Shown piece after piece: positions 1 to 7,010 of a stretch of 8,919 nt of DNA. A program made the translations under genes and the position numbers. The stretch spans positions 1 through 8,919 of the forward strand of contig SCUC01000267.1 of assembly GCA_004322375.1 (NCBI GenBank). Reading direction: 5' to 3'. The notes beneath the pieces were generated by a model. It was given only the letters and a program-made list of their open reading frames with translations, did no database searches and was not told the origin of the DNA. Position 1 is the first letter of the stretch, and every line of letters begins with the position of its first letter. Source of the stretch: Bacteroidota bacterium (GTDB lineage: Bacteria > Bacteroidota > Ignavibacteria > UBA10030 > SZUA-254).

Positions 1-842
1 GTTGCTACCTGCCGGCTTAAGGTAATGTTCACGGGTAAATCATTGGGCGAGCCGTTGTGAGTGATATTGACAACCTTCTCCCCACATCCGCCCGAAAATT
101 GACTTACATAAATACCTCGATCTGCTCCTGTTGTCTTGTCCAATCTATAATGCCCATTGATATGTTCGATGGCAACAGCCCAAACGCCTGTCGCCGCGCC
201 GGGAATATTTATTTCTGTGGTTCCGTCAATCGGATACATCCCCGATGCGGGACTAAATACACCGCCCGGACCTACGATTCGGACAAATACCGTATCTGCC
301 GGAGGCGTAGGCATATCCGTTGTGAAGAAATCTAAATTGAAATCTTCCGTTGGCAGAACGTTAAAATACCACCGCGCATATTCTTCCTCAAAGCCGGGGA
401 AGCTTGGACTATTAATTGCAGCGCTCACCGCTCCGCCAAAATGGAACCGGTAATGCGGTTGTGTCGGCGGCGTGGGCGCAGGAGTTGTTACTACAAAGCG
501 GAGAATTTCTCCCGGCGTTCTTGCGCCAAGATTAACAAAGATGGATTTTTCAAATCCAATTCCGCCTGCCGCAACTTCTGCGGCTGTGTACCCGACGCCA
601 AACCCCGTTACTAATATATTGCTTGCATCATATACTTCTACATAAACGCTTTCAGGGTCAACGTTGTTCACTGCGTGAGCATACAGGGTAAGGGTCAAGT
701 CTCCGCCCGATGCCTTCACAAACCACGTTTCAGAGCTTGTGTGCCGCGTGTTCATGATTAGAGGTGTGCAGAACTCATTCACTCCGTCAAGAATTTCCGG
801 CGGGTCGAATGTAAACGGAGGTGCGTCTTCTTCCCGTAGATG
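1..842 (-). other. Beta-rich C-terminal region, unfinished (residues 1932-2211)
   Basis: After the SdrD B-like domain comes a region with no repeat signature I can name with certainty. It has a PPC-like strand order (TSSETWFVKASGGDLTLTLY, VYVEVYDASN, then a second block ARWYFNVLPTEDFNLDFF, VFVRIVGPGG, GVWAVAIEHI). This looks like two related beta-sandwiches joined by a Pro-rich linker (TTPAPTPPTQP). Residue 2211 is the last complete codon. Any anchoring or sorting domain must lie beyond the left edge. Confidence 0.5.
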
Positions 843-3800
843 GTTGCCAAAATCTTTTCCGGTAACATTTTGTCCGGCTGCGAGTGTCACGCCATAAGTC
901 GTCGGGTCTGTGGGATATGTTTGACTCCAACCCTCTCTATTTTCTTCTGTTACAGTGTATGTTCCTTCAGGCAAGCCGACGAATGAATAATATCCAACTG
1001 AGTCAGTCAATATCGAATCAATCCTACTTCCTGTAAGATAGATGTTCCAGTTTGCAATTCCCGGTTCAAGTGTATCTCTCACGCCGTTGCCATTCAGGTC
1101 ATTCCATTTCATTCCGGAGACGGAACCGGGTGCGGGCATTGAAATCACCATCGTATATTCATGCGCCGCCGTGCAACCTGTAGAATCAAACGCCCGAATA
1201 CCAAATACATACGTGGCTGCTGAATCCGGCGTGCCGGAAAGAGTTCCATCCGTTGAGAGCGTAAGTCCTCTCGGTAACGTTCCCGTCGGCTGGTCAAACG
1301 TAAACGGCGGCGTGCTATTTCCGGTTACAATGTATGTTTGACTGAATGCCATACCCACTGTACCGCCCGGATTACTGAGAGGGTCTAATAAAAGGTCCGC
1401 GCAAGAGACCACAAAATGTATCCCGATGGTACCTGTGCAGCCGTTTGAATCTGTTGCTTGAATCGTATAATCGGAATTTCCAACCGTCGTCGGTGTGCCG
1501 GAAAGTATTCCGTTTGATGCAAGATTCATACCCGGAGGCAGTGTTCCGGTAAGTATTGAATACGTGTAGGGAGCTGTACCTCCGGAAGCGGTGTATGTTT
1601 GCGAAGCAAACGTTCCCTTCTTCACTGGTTCGGCAAAGCTGGAAGCTTCAATTGTAATTTGGGGACAGATGGTAATTGTGTATTCCCTGCTCCCCGTGCA
1701 TCCGTTGGCATCTGTTACAGTTACTGTAAATGTATATGTCCCGGCAGTTGTCGGTGTTCCAAAAATCGCGCCATTGCTTCCGTTATCGTTGATAGAAAGT
1801 CCCGTAGGTAGCGAGCCGGATGTTACGGCAAAGTGTCTTGGATTTGTTCCACTATCTGCCGTCAGTGTTTGACTAAAGGATTCGTTGATGATGCTTCCGG
1901 GCAATGTTTCAGGCAACAAAGTAATTGTCGGGCAAGGTGGTGCGCTGCAACCGCCAAGATAGGTTTTGAATGCCATATCACGATACGCGGTAAAATTACA
2001 GCTGTTCGGCTGAACGGCTTCGTTTACGTTCCATGTTGGGTTGCCACTCTCCAATGTCAATGAAAGTCCGCCGGTGTAAGTGTCTGTTGCTGAACCACCT
2101 ACTTGAAACCAACGATAATATCCGCCGCCATTTTGAGATAATACTAAGGCATAGGTTGTCCCACCCGTAACCGTTGCAGGTGTCGGAAACTCCAATGTAT
2201 AAAATTGGGAGGTTGTGGTAATACTTGAAGACGGAATTGTCATTGTCGCAAGAACAGTTCCGGTTGGAACATTTCGAGTGAGATTGCCGCAAGATCCGCC
2301 GAATGAAGGAGCAGATGTGCTAACCGTAGATTGTAATTCAATGATTAAATCCCCGCCGGCTCCCTGGTTGTCTAAATATAACTCGATTTTCTTGAGTGTG
2401 CCGCTTTGAGAAGGAGTCAATGTCTGGGCAAGTTTATAGTTAGATTGTAAACCTGAATAGCTCCCCCCGCCATTATCAGGTTGCTGCTGGTCAAGCGTTG
2501 AGGCGCAGGGATCAACTACTGATAACGTGCAAGCCTGCACGCCCGTGCATCCGTTCACATCAGTTACAGTTATCGTAAAGATAGAAGTTCCTGCTAAAGT
2601 CGGCGTTCCCGAAAGCAATCCCGATGTTGATAGATTCAATCCTGCAGGAAGCGAGCCGCTTGTTACAGCAAATGAAAGAGGAGACGTTCCGGGGCTTGCC
2701 GTAATAGTCTGACTATAGGCTGAATCCACAGCCGCATCGCTTAACGTTGAGGGTGAGAGCGTTATCGTCGGGCAGGAGAAATTATTTAAGAGAATAGAAA
2801 CATTCGGGCTGCTGTAATTCATCGTCGCCGCGTCCATATCTCCGTCGCCGTCAATATCTCCAACCGGAAGTTCTTCCGCGACTGCGGCATCCAAACCACC
2901 GTACAAAAATGATTGTGTTTGGGTAAATGCTCCGGTACCATCATTCTTCAAAACTTCAAAACGATTATTCTCATCAATCGCTGTAATATCAATATCGCCG
3001 TCCCCATCAACATCAGCCATGCCGCCGACACTAAACGTTGGTGTCCCGACAATAGAATCAGTTTGTATGAAAACTCCAAACCCGTTATTTTTAAGAATCT
3101 CTAAGTAACGATAGGTAACTGTATGAAGAACAGCGAGGTCAATATCTTCGTCATTATCAAAATCCGCATTATAGATAAGTTTGGGATTGCTTCCCCGGTA
3201 CATCGGCGATGATGAAAAATTCCCTGTCCCGTCATTAACAAAAACGCCAACGTAAGAACCGTATCCGCTACCGCAAAGAACATCCAAATCTCCATCTCCA
3301 TCATAATCGAAATTGACAATGTTTCCTGAATAGTTGTAGTCACCCCAGGTCATAGTAATAAAAAGAGTTTCAGTAAAGTTTCCCGAACCGTCATTTTTAA
3401 GAAAAACCACACGCGGTTGGGTATATGTAGGCGAATACACCGCAAGGTCAATATCCATATCTCCATCCCAATCACCGACGGTTAAATTATATCCATAGCC
3501 ATTCATTTGAGAAAATTCTCTTGTCGGGAAATGTCCTGTACCATCATTGAAATACATTACAAGTTGGGCAGTAGTATAGCCTTGATTCAAGCCGGCAAGT
3601 ATATCCGGATCCCCATCGCCGTCGAAATCAGCAACTATCGTATGACGTTCCTCTCCGAAAATTCCTGATCCTCCGGCAAGTCTGTAATTTGTAAAACCAC
3701 CAGAACCGTTGTTCAGCATAATGGTGAATGAATCAACTGCTGATGTTCCTGCAATGAGATCAATATCACCGTCATTATCTAAATCTGCCGCTGTGCCGCC

Positions 3801-6635
3801 AACTGCGTTTGTTCCCAGCGTGATATTTTGTGTGTGGGTGAACGATCCTGTTCCGCCAACTGCCTGAGCAGTAAACGAGAAACGGTATCCGGCAAGCAAT
3901 GAATCACCGCTTGCGGATTTAATAGTCTTTGCAAGACGCACGCTAATTTGTTCGCCTTTTCTAAACTCTACAACGGGGTCGAAGGAAGCCACAGTATCGC
4001 CGGAGAACGTTATTGTTCCGTTGTATCTGCCGGAATACGAACCTTCGACAACAAAACTTGACGATGTAACAGAGCCTGTATTCAAAGCCTTATTAAATTC
4101 AATTGCAACATCTGATGAAACGCTGACGTTAAGAGCATTCTTTGTTGGTGATGTGCTTTCCACCGCAATCGGCGGCTCACCAACAACAAGCGTGTATGTT
4201 TTTGACGCGCTGCAACCGTTGCCGCGAACTGCGGTTACTGTGAATGTATATGTTCCAAGTGTTGTAGTTGTTCCCGAAAGAACACCCGCAGAAGTAAGGG
4301 TTAGCCCCGGGGGAAGCGTTCCACTGGAAATGATGAAGTTGAATGATTCAACGCTTCCTGTTACTGTAAATGTTTGACTATACGAAGCATTCTCCGTACT
4401 GTTCGGAACAGATAACGGCGGGTCAAGAGCTATAGAAGGACACCCATAATCATTGAATAACACTGAAACATTTGGTGAACTGTAATTTCCAGTCGCTAAA
4501 TCCGGATCTCCATCACCGTCTAAGTCAGCAAAAGTAATTCCGAAAGGATCCGCGCCTCCGTGTCCGTACAGGTTAAAATCCGGAAAACTCGCGGCGCCAT
4601 TATTTTTATAAACACCGATATTGTAATTACCATGTGTCGGTACAAAATCGAGGTCGCCATCACCATCAACATCCGTTACAACCGATTTATTGCCACCATT
4701 ACTTAAATCAAAACCGAACGTGAAATTCCCATAGCCATCATTTGTCAACAATGCATTATAACCTGCATACATTCCGCCGGCAATCACTTCAACGATTCCA
4801 TCACTGTTAAAATCACCCGCGTTAACAAGAGCAGGGAAATTATGTGTCCCGGGAAGACTTGCAGTATCTTGCGTAAAATCTCCCTGTCCTGTATTATATA
4901 AAAACCTGACAAACGGTTGATCGGAATTTCCTACTATACCATCCAGATAACCATCTCCATTCAAATCTGCTAACTTGCTAGCGTCTCCGACTAACCCGTA
5001 TCCGATTAAGCCGAAGTGAGAGTACAGCGAAAACCCGCCGCTACCATTATTTTTCAGTACGGAGGCAGTATTCGAGTTGTAACATGGAAGAAGAATATCT
5101 AAATCTCCGTCGCCATCAAGATCGCCTAAATCCATATCCCAAGGGACTCCGCCGACATCTGCTATGCGGTCGGCAGAGAGCGTGAAATTCCCAACCCCAT
5201 CATTGAGGAATGTATAAATAAATGATTCTCCCGGACCTCCATAATTAGTATTACAGTTCCCGACTATATCGAGGTCTCCATCGTTATCCAAGTCGCCGCT
5301 TCGAACTCTCCAAAGAGATGAAGCTACATACAATGTTTCTTGTTTGAAAAAATGACCGGTTCCGTCATTGTACATAACATATAATCTGTGGTCAGAGCTG
5401 TTAACCGGTACCGCAAGATCAATATCTCCGTCATTGTCCCAATCACCGGAGGTAATACCCTGCATGCCGGTATTCATCGGATACAAATTATTGAGAACAA
5501 ATCCACCCGTACCCGCTTGCGCTTGAACGGTAAAGAGAGAATGATACCCGTTCGTTAAATATTCTCCGCTCCCTGCCTGAACATTTTTGGTTATCGTAAC
5601 ATTAATATTCTCTGCGTCCTCAAAATCTTCATCAGGATTGAATACAAATCCTGTATCTCCCAATAATGTAATAGAACCAAAATGCCTTCCTGAAAGCGGA
5701 CCGCCAATGACAATGTTACTTGCTATAAGTGTTCCTGTATTTACCGCTTTATTAAACGTTACGGTAATGCTGCTTGACTTACTGATGTTGGATGCGTTTT
5801 GTGAAGGAGTGATGCTCTTTACTGCAAGCGGTGGCTCATTGATAATAAGGGAATACGCCTGTTCTCCCGTGCAACCATTCGCATCGGTCGCCGTGACCGT
5901 GAAGTTGTATGTTCCTGCTGTTGTAGGAGTTCCATCGAGAGAACCGCCAGGTGTTAGCGATAACCCGGCAGGAAGCGCGCCGGCTGTTACTGCAAACGTA
6001 TGACTCGGTGTTCCACCACTCACCGTGAACAAGTGATTATACAAGGTACCTACTATCCCGTTTGATAACGTTGTCTCATTGAACGTAATCGTAGGGCAGG
6101 TAACAGTATAAGAAAATTGTGTCGCTTGTGAGGATGTAGTAAATGGGCTGATAAACTCCCCGCTGTTAGCAAATATCTCTGCGCCGCCGCCGGAGTGCCA
6201 TGAGCTGATGATATATTTTACTGTTTTGCCGCCTTGCTGAGCAGGAATGGTTGCTTCCCACACGTCAACATTGTTTCCTGCATTAAAAATACACACCCAA
6301 TTCGCGTTAATAACTTGCGTTGTGCCAGTCGCAGAGCCAAACGCTCCCGATGGATTTGAACCGTCGGTTGTGTAATATAACGCTGCATTTGTTGTGTAAT
6401 ATTGATACTCCACCTTAAATCTAATTGTAACCGCATCGGCTGAAGATGGATTGAGTGTGCTGACATACTGTCCACCACAGCCGGGATCGTTCACGGTGCG
6501 CTCATGATAGACATAATTTGCTGTCGCGTATGCCTGCTCAGAGGCTAAACCACAAAGGAGGAATAACGCACCGAAAATGAAAAAGAAATGAGAAGATACA
6601 ACAGCTTGAAAAAACCTCACTGTACCCTGTCGCAT
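1..6635 (-). CDS. Giant exported multidomain surface protein (Ig-like, VCBS/FG-GAP propellers, SdrD B-like), 3' end missing
   Basis: Open for 2211 codons from the ATG at 6635 to the window edge, with no stop seen. Upstream in the same frame, TAG at 6645-6647 fixes this ATG as the only sensible start, and AGGG lies 7 bases before it. Residues 1-37 are a signal peptide: basic start, hydrophobic stretch, and an AYA site after 37. Modules in order: beta-sandwich 38-179; He_PIG-like Ig 180-269; Big_5-like Ig 270-376; seven-motif VCBS array 377-731; Ig 732-822; Big_5-like 823-926; second seven-motif array 927-1287; Ig 1288-1376; choice-of-anchor-like domain 1377-1567; three Ig domains 1568-1836; SdrD B-like domain 1837-1931; beta-rich region 1932 onward. 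Families of this kind are secreted or surface-attached adhesive proteins, often calcium-stabilised. Ligand and anchoring mode cannot be seen, because the C-terminus, where a sorting domain would lie, is outside the window. No catalytic domain was recognised. Module limits are approximate. Confidence 0.95.
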   Translation of the reverse strand, partial: MRQGTVRFFQAVVSSHFFFIFGALFLLCGLASEQAYATANYVYHERTVNDPGCGGQYVSTLNPSSADAVTIRFKVEYQYYTTNAALYYTTDGSNPSGAFGSATGTTQVINANWVCIFNAGNNVDVWEATIPAQQGGKTVKYIISSWHSGGGAEIFANSGEFISPFTTSSQATQFSYTVTCPTITFNETTLSNGIVGTLYNHLFTVSGGTPSHTFAVTAGALPAGLSLTPGGSLDGTPTTAGTYNFTVTATDANGCTGEQAYSLIINEPPLAVKSITPSQNASNISKSSSITVTFNKAVNTGTLIASNIVIGGPLSGRHFGSITLLGDTGFVFNPDEDFEDAENINVTITKNVQAGSGEYLTNGYHSLFTVQAQAGTGGFVLNNLYPMNTGMQGITSGDWDNDGDIDLAVPVNSSDHRLYVMYNDGTGHFFKQETLYVASSLWRVRSGDLDNDGDLDIVGNCNTNYGGPGESFIYTFLNDGVGNFTLSADRIADVGGVPWDMDLGDLDGDGDLDILLPCYNSNTASVLKNNGSGGFSLYSHFGLIGYGLVGDASKLADLNGDGYLDGIVGNSDQPFVRFLYNTGQGDFTQDTASLPGTHNFPALVNAGDFNSDGIVEVIAGGMYAGYNALLTNDGYGNFTFGFDLSNGGNKSVVTDVDGDGDLDFVPTHGNYNIGVYKNNGAASFPDFNLYGHGGADPFGITFADLDGDGDPDLATGNYSSPNVSVLFNDYGCPSIALDPPLSVPNSTENASYSQTFTVTGSVESFNFIISSGTLPPGLTLTSAGVLSGTTTTLGTYTFTVTAVRGNGCSASKTYTLVVGEPPIAVESTSPTKNALNVSVSSDVAIEFNKALNTGSVTSSSFVVEGSYSGRYNGTITFSGDTVASFDPVVEFRKGEQISVRLAKTIKSASGDSLLAGYRFSFTAQAVGGTGSFTHTQNITLGTNAVGGTAADLDNDGDIDLIAGTSAVDSFTIMLNNGSGGFTNYRLAGGSGIFGEERHTIVADFDGDGDPDILAGLNQGYTTAQLVMYFNDGTGHFPTREFSQMNGYGYNLTVGDWDGDMDIDLAVYSPTYTQPRVVFLKNDGSGNFTETLFITMTWGDYNYSGNIVNFDYDGDGDLDVLCGSGYGSYVGVFVNDGTGNFSSSPMYRGSNPKLIYNADFDNDEDIDLAVLHTVTYRYLEILKNNGFGVFIQTDSIVGTPTFSVGGMADVDGDGDIDITAIDENNRFEVLKNDGTGAFTQTQSFLYGGLDAAVAEELPVGDIDGDGDMDAATMNYSSPNVSILLNNFSCPTITLSPSTLSDAAVDSAYSQTITASPGTSPLSFAVTSGSLPAGLNLSTSGLLSGTPTLAGTSIFTITVTDVNGCTGVQACTLSVVDPCASTLDQQQPDNGGGSYSGLQSNYKLAQTLTPSQSGTLKKIELYLDNQGAGGDLIIELQSTVSTSAPSFGGSCGNLTRNVPTGTVLATMTIPSSSITTTSQFYTLEFPTPATVTGGTTYALVLSQNGGGYYRWFQVGGSATDTYTGGLSLTLESGNPTWNVNEAVQPNSCNFTAYRDMAFKTYLGGCSAPPCPTITLLPETLPGSIINESFSQTLTADSGTNPRHFAVTSGSLPTGLSINDNGSNGAIFGTPTTAGTYTFTVTVTDANGCTGSREYTITICPQITIEASSFAEPVKKGTFASQTYTASGGTAPYTYSILTGTLPPGMNLASNGILSGTPTTVGNSDYTIQATDSNGCTGTIGIHFVVSCADLLLDPLSNPGGTVGMAFSQTYIVTGNSTPPFTFDQPTGTLPRGLTLSTDGTLSGTPDSAATYVFGIRAFDSTGCTAAHEYTMVISMPAPGSVSGMKWNDLNGNGVRDTLEPGIANWNIYLTGSRIDSILTDSVGYYSFVGLPEGTYTVTEENREGWSQTYPTDPTTYGVTLAAGQNVTGKDFGNHLREEDAPPFTFDPPEILDGVNEFCTPLIMNTRHTSSETWFVKASGGDLTLTLYAHAVNNVDPESVYVEVYDASNILVTGFGVGYTAAEVAAGGIGFEKSIFVNLGARTPGEILRFVVTTPAPTPPTQPHYRFHFGGAVSAAINSPSFPGFEEEYARWYFNVLPTEDFNLDFFTTDMPTPPADTVFVRIVGPGGVFSPASGMYPIDGTTEINIPGAATGVWAVAIEHINGHYRLDKTTGADRGIYVSQFSGGCGEKVVNITHNGSPNDLPVNITLSRQVA
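843..1127 (-). other. SdrD B-like domain (residues 1837-1931)
   Basis: The segment begins GSVSGMKWNDLNGNGVRD, continues LEPGIANWNIYL, then LTDSVGYYSFVGLPEGTYTVTEE, and ends GQNVTGKDFGN. This is the classic order of the SdrD B/Cna-B-like fold: G-x-V-x-D-x-N-x-N-G-x-x-D with an Asp/Asn calcium loop, G-x-Y-x-F-x-x-L-x-x-G-x-Y-x-V, and a terminal V-x-x-x-x-F-G-N. Such domains are rigid, often calcium-bound stalk elements in surface proteins. Recognition is strong because the signature residues occur in the expected order and spacing. Confidence 0.85.
1128..1934 (-). repeat. Three tandem He_PIG-type Ig domains (residues 1568-1836)
   Basis: The repeats start at bases 1934 (CPTITLLPE), 1667 (CPQITIEAS) and 1403 (CADLLLDPL), about 88-92 residues apart. 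Each has the putative-Ig hallmarks: an F/Y-S/A-Q-T strand, a GTLPPGMNL or SLPTGLSI type turn, [LF]SGTP or FGTP, a T-Y-F/T-V strand, and D-A/S-N-GCT near the end. Domains of this family are structural spacers that hold binding modules away from the cell surface. The third copy is the most divergent. Confidence 0.8.
1935..2507 (-). other. Choice-of-anchor-like beta-sandwich domain (residues 1377-1567)
   Basis: This non-repetitive block lies between Ig domains. It contains KLAQTLTPSQSGTLKKIELYLDN, a GDLIIELQS strand, TVLATMTIPSS, FYTLEFPTPATVTGGTTYALVLSQ and a C-terminal MAFKTYL strand. The pattern (a quantity that makes something change, an L-x-x-I-x-L-x-L strand, a TVLA... strand, GTTYALVL, then F-K-T/V-Y at the end) is typical of accessory jelly-roll/choice-of-anchor domains in secreted proteins with sorting signals. 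Family assignment is by pattern only. It may be a sugar- or surface-binding accessory. Confidence 0.45.
2508..2774 (-). other. Third He_PIG-type Ig domain (residues 1288-1376)
   Basis: It begins CPTITLSPS and carries the putative-Ig signature in order: AYSQTITAS, SLPAGLNLSTSGLLSGTPTLAGT, and TVTDVNGCTG. It follows directly on the second propeller but, unlike the two preceding Ig domains, is not followed by a Big_5 domain and propeller. Its neighbour is a choice-of-anchor-like domain, so the superunit order breaks here. An extra Cys (VQAC) occurs a few residues after the conserved NGC. Confidence 0.75.
2775..3857 (-). repeat. VCBS/FG-GAP array 2, seven Asp-rich motifs (probable seven-bladed propeller)
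   Basis: Residues 927-1287 again hold seven Asp-rich loops, at bases 3759-3785, 3603-3629, 3447-3473, 3282-3308, 3138-3164, 2988-3014 and 2832-2858, spaced 144-165 bases. Turns such as LNNGSGGF, FNDGTGHF, KNDGSGNF, VNDGTGNF and KNDGTGAF follow the loops. In motif three (DWDGDMDID) Met replaces the usual Gly, and in motif five (DFDNDEDID) Glu does. The other loops look intact. The array follows a Big_5-like domain exactly as in array 1. Confidence 0.85.
4443..5507 (-). repeat. VCBS/FG-GAP array 1, seven Asp-rich motifs (probable seven-bladed propeller)
   Basis: Residues 377-731 contain seven copies of a DxDxDGDxD-type loop, located at bases 5418-5444, 5268-5294, 5097-5123, 4941-4967, 4788-4814, 4647-4673 and 4500-4526, a spacing of 141-171 bases. 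Most blades also carry an NDGxGxF turn (for example YNDGTGHF, LNDGVGNF, TNDGYGNF). Loops of this form bind Ca2+ in FG-GAP/VCBS and integrin-alpha propellers. Motifs four (DLNGDGYLD) and five (DFNSDGIVE) are degenerate and may bind calcium poorly. The seven-blade closure is inferred from the count. Confidence 0.85.
6099..6524 (-). other. N-terminal beta-sandwich domain of the giant protein (residues 38-179)
   Basis: This mature N-terminal segment is non-repetitive. It contains alternating beta-strand patterns such as TIRFKVEYQYYT, ALYYTTDGSNPSG, WEATIPAQQGGKTVKYIISSW and EIFANSGEF. The layout of an aromatic strand, a YYTTDGS turn and a WEATIP...VKYII strand pair resembles the early-set/carbohydrate-binding type of Ig-like fold that precedes repeat regions in secreted bacterial proteins. 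I do not recognise a specific family with certainty, so a binding role is only a suggestion. Confidence 0.45.
6525..6635 (-). other. Sec signal peptide of the giant protein
   Basis: Residues 1-37 begin with Arg2 and Arg7. A hydrophobic core at about 17-31 (FFFIFGALFLLCGLA) follows, and then a polar stretch ending in AYA, a good signal peptidase I site (A-X-A) after residue 37. Cys28 lies in the core, but its -1 residue is Leu, so it is not a lipobox. Export across the inner membrane is therefore well supported. Which further secretion route is used cannot be told. Confidence 0.85.
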
Positions 6636-6650
6636 AGAGATACCCTACTT
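6636..6650 (-). promoter_or_regulatory. Ribosome binding site of the giant gene
   Basis: On the minus strand AGGG (6643-6646) sits 7 bases before the ATG at 6635. It is a short Shine-Dalgarno match, but it is correctly spaced, and the in-frame TAG overlapping its region excludes a longer N-terminus. Confidence 0.55.
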
Positions 6651-6744
6651 AATTTAATAAATGAACTAATGATTAGATTTACATTACCCAAGTTGACCAT
6701 TTTATAGGAATCATTAAAACGATTTCTATAATTACAAATTTAGC

Positions 6745-6768
6745 AGCCCACAACTTAAGTCATGGGCT
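6745..6768. repeat. 24-base imperfect palindrome (REP-like remnant)
   Basis: The arms AGCCCA and TGGGCT enclose CAACTTAAGTCA, whose centre ACTTAAGT is itself a palindrome. Ten of twelve base pairs match. Both mismatches are explained if each was a CG that became CA, so the ancestor would read as a perfect palindrome. No T-run follows on either strand, so it is not a normal terminator. The form recalls the stem-loop ends and REP elements linked to IS200/IS605-type transposases, but no transposase gene is present. Confidence 0.5.
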
Positions 6769-6870
6769 AACTGAAACTCACAAAATCAAACCGAATCATC
6801 AGGTTCATTTACATGACTGATTATAACGGTCAACTCGAATACATTATTGAAACGACTGCACTAATAGATT

Positions 6871-6886
6871 TATAGCAAACGCTATA
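6871..6886. promoter_or_regulatory. Perfect inverted repeat overlapping the candidate -10 (possible operator)
   Basis: TATAGC and GCTATA are separated by AAAC, giving a perfect 6-4-6 dyad. It covers the downstream half of the candidate -10 box and the expected transcription start, a position typical of repressor operators. Which protein would bind is unknown. The adjacent LuxR-type regulator is one candidate by proximity. Confidence 0.4.
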
Positions 6887-6912
6887 TTACCGAAATATTA
6901 TGACATAGTCAA
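6884..6912 (-). promoter_or_regulatory. Candidate sigma-70 type promoter for the giant gene
   Basis: On the minus strand TTGACT (6907-6912) is followed after exactly 17 bases by TAATAT (6884-6889). The first hexamer differs from TTGACA at one base, and the second is a four-of-six match to TATAAT. The predicted start would be near 6877, leaving an unusually long leader of about 240 bases before the ATG. Bacteroidota often use a different -33/-7 promoter form, so the call is a sequence match only. Confidence 0.4.
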
Positions 6913-7010
6913 TAGCACAAATGGGGGATTTTTATAATAATTGATTCAAATTGCCAACTGAAAGCTCCAATTATTTTATCGTCAAATTCAATAATTTCAC
7001 CCTCTAATAA

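Larger units (their letters stand above)
2775..6098 (-). repeat. Tandem duplication of an Ig / Big_5 / seven-motif VCBS superunit
   Basis: Two consecutive superunits have the same three-part order and nearly the same length: residues 180-731 (552 aa, bases 4443-6098) and 732-1287 (556 aa, bases 2775-4442). Each starts with Cys-Pro-X-Ile, has an NGC motif near the end of its first Ig domain, passes through a near-identical linker (NEPPLAVKSITPSQNA versus GEPPIAVESTSPTKNA), and ends with SPNVSVLFNDYGCP or SPNVSILLNNFSCP, where the next Ig domain begins. The copies are clearly homologous as protein but well diverged as DNA. The duplication is therefore old, or the modules have been under separate selection. 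Confidence 0.85.
6636..7010. other. AT-rich 375-base intergenic region upstream of the giant gene
   Basis: No convincing reading frame is present on either strand. The region holds the best promoter-like pair of the window, an overlapping inverted repeat, a decayed 24-base palindrome, a small dyad CTAAT-G-ATTAG at 6666-6676, and an 8-base inverted repeat pair (AGTTGACC at 6691-6698, GGTCAACT at 6829-6836). No stem followed by a T-run was found that would clearly terminate the response regulator transcript. The weak AATTATT...AATAATT dyad after its stop has no G+C stem. Confidence 0.6.

Noticed and set aside
2775..5507. Regularly spaced Asp-loop DNA (period about 150 bases) as a CRISPR or DNA-level repeat array
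   Set aside because: The periodicity comes from the coding of protein loops. The units vary in sequence and spacing and lie in one continuous reading frame.
1042..6003. Plus-strand open frames (such as 1042-1341, 1591-1872, 2527-2712, 4021-4377, 5587-6003) that share a recurring motif like SVTVTVNVYVPAVVGVP
   Set aside because: The shared motif is the antisense reading of the repeated Ig segment TPTTAGTYTFTVTVTDANG in the minus-strand gene. They lie wholly inside the long open frame and have no ribosome sites of their own.
6218..6478. Minus-strand 86-residue frame inside the N-terminal part of the giant gene
   Set aside because: It is in a different frame from the continuous reading frame, which carries the signal peptide and recognisable domains. 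Its protein is low in domain-like pattern.
6552..6554. Cys28 of the giant protein as a lipoprotein cysteine
   Set aside because: The residue before it is Leu and the preceding residues do not form a lipobox, while a good AYA signal peptidase I site follows at residue 37.
6693..6721. Plus-strand TTGACC followed by TAAAAC as a promoter
   Set aside because: The -10 match is poor and no plus-strand gene lies downstream.
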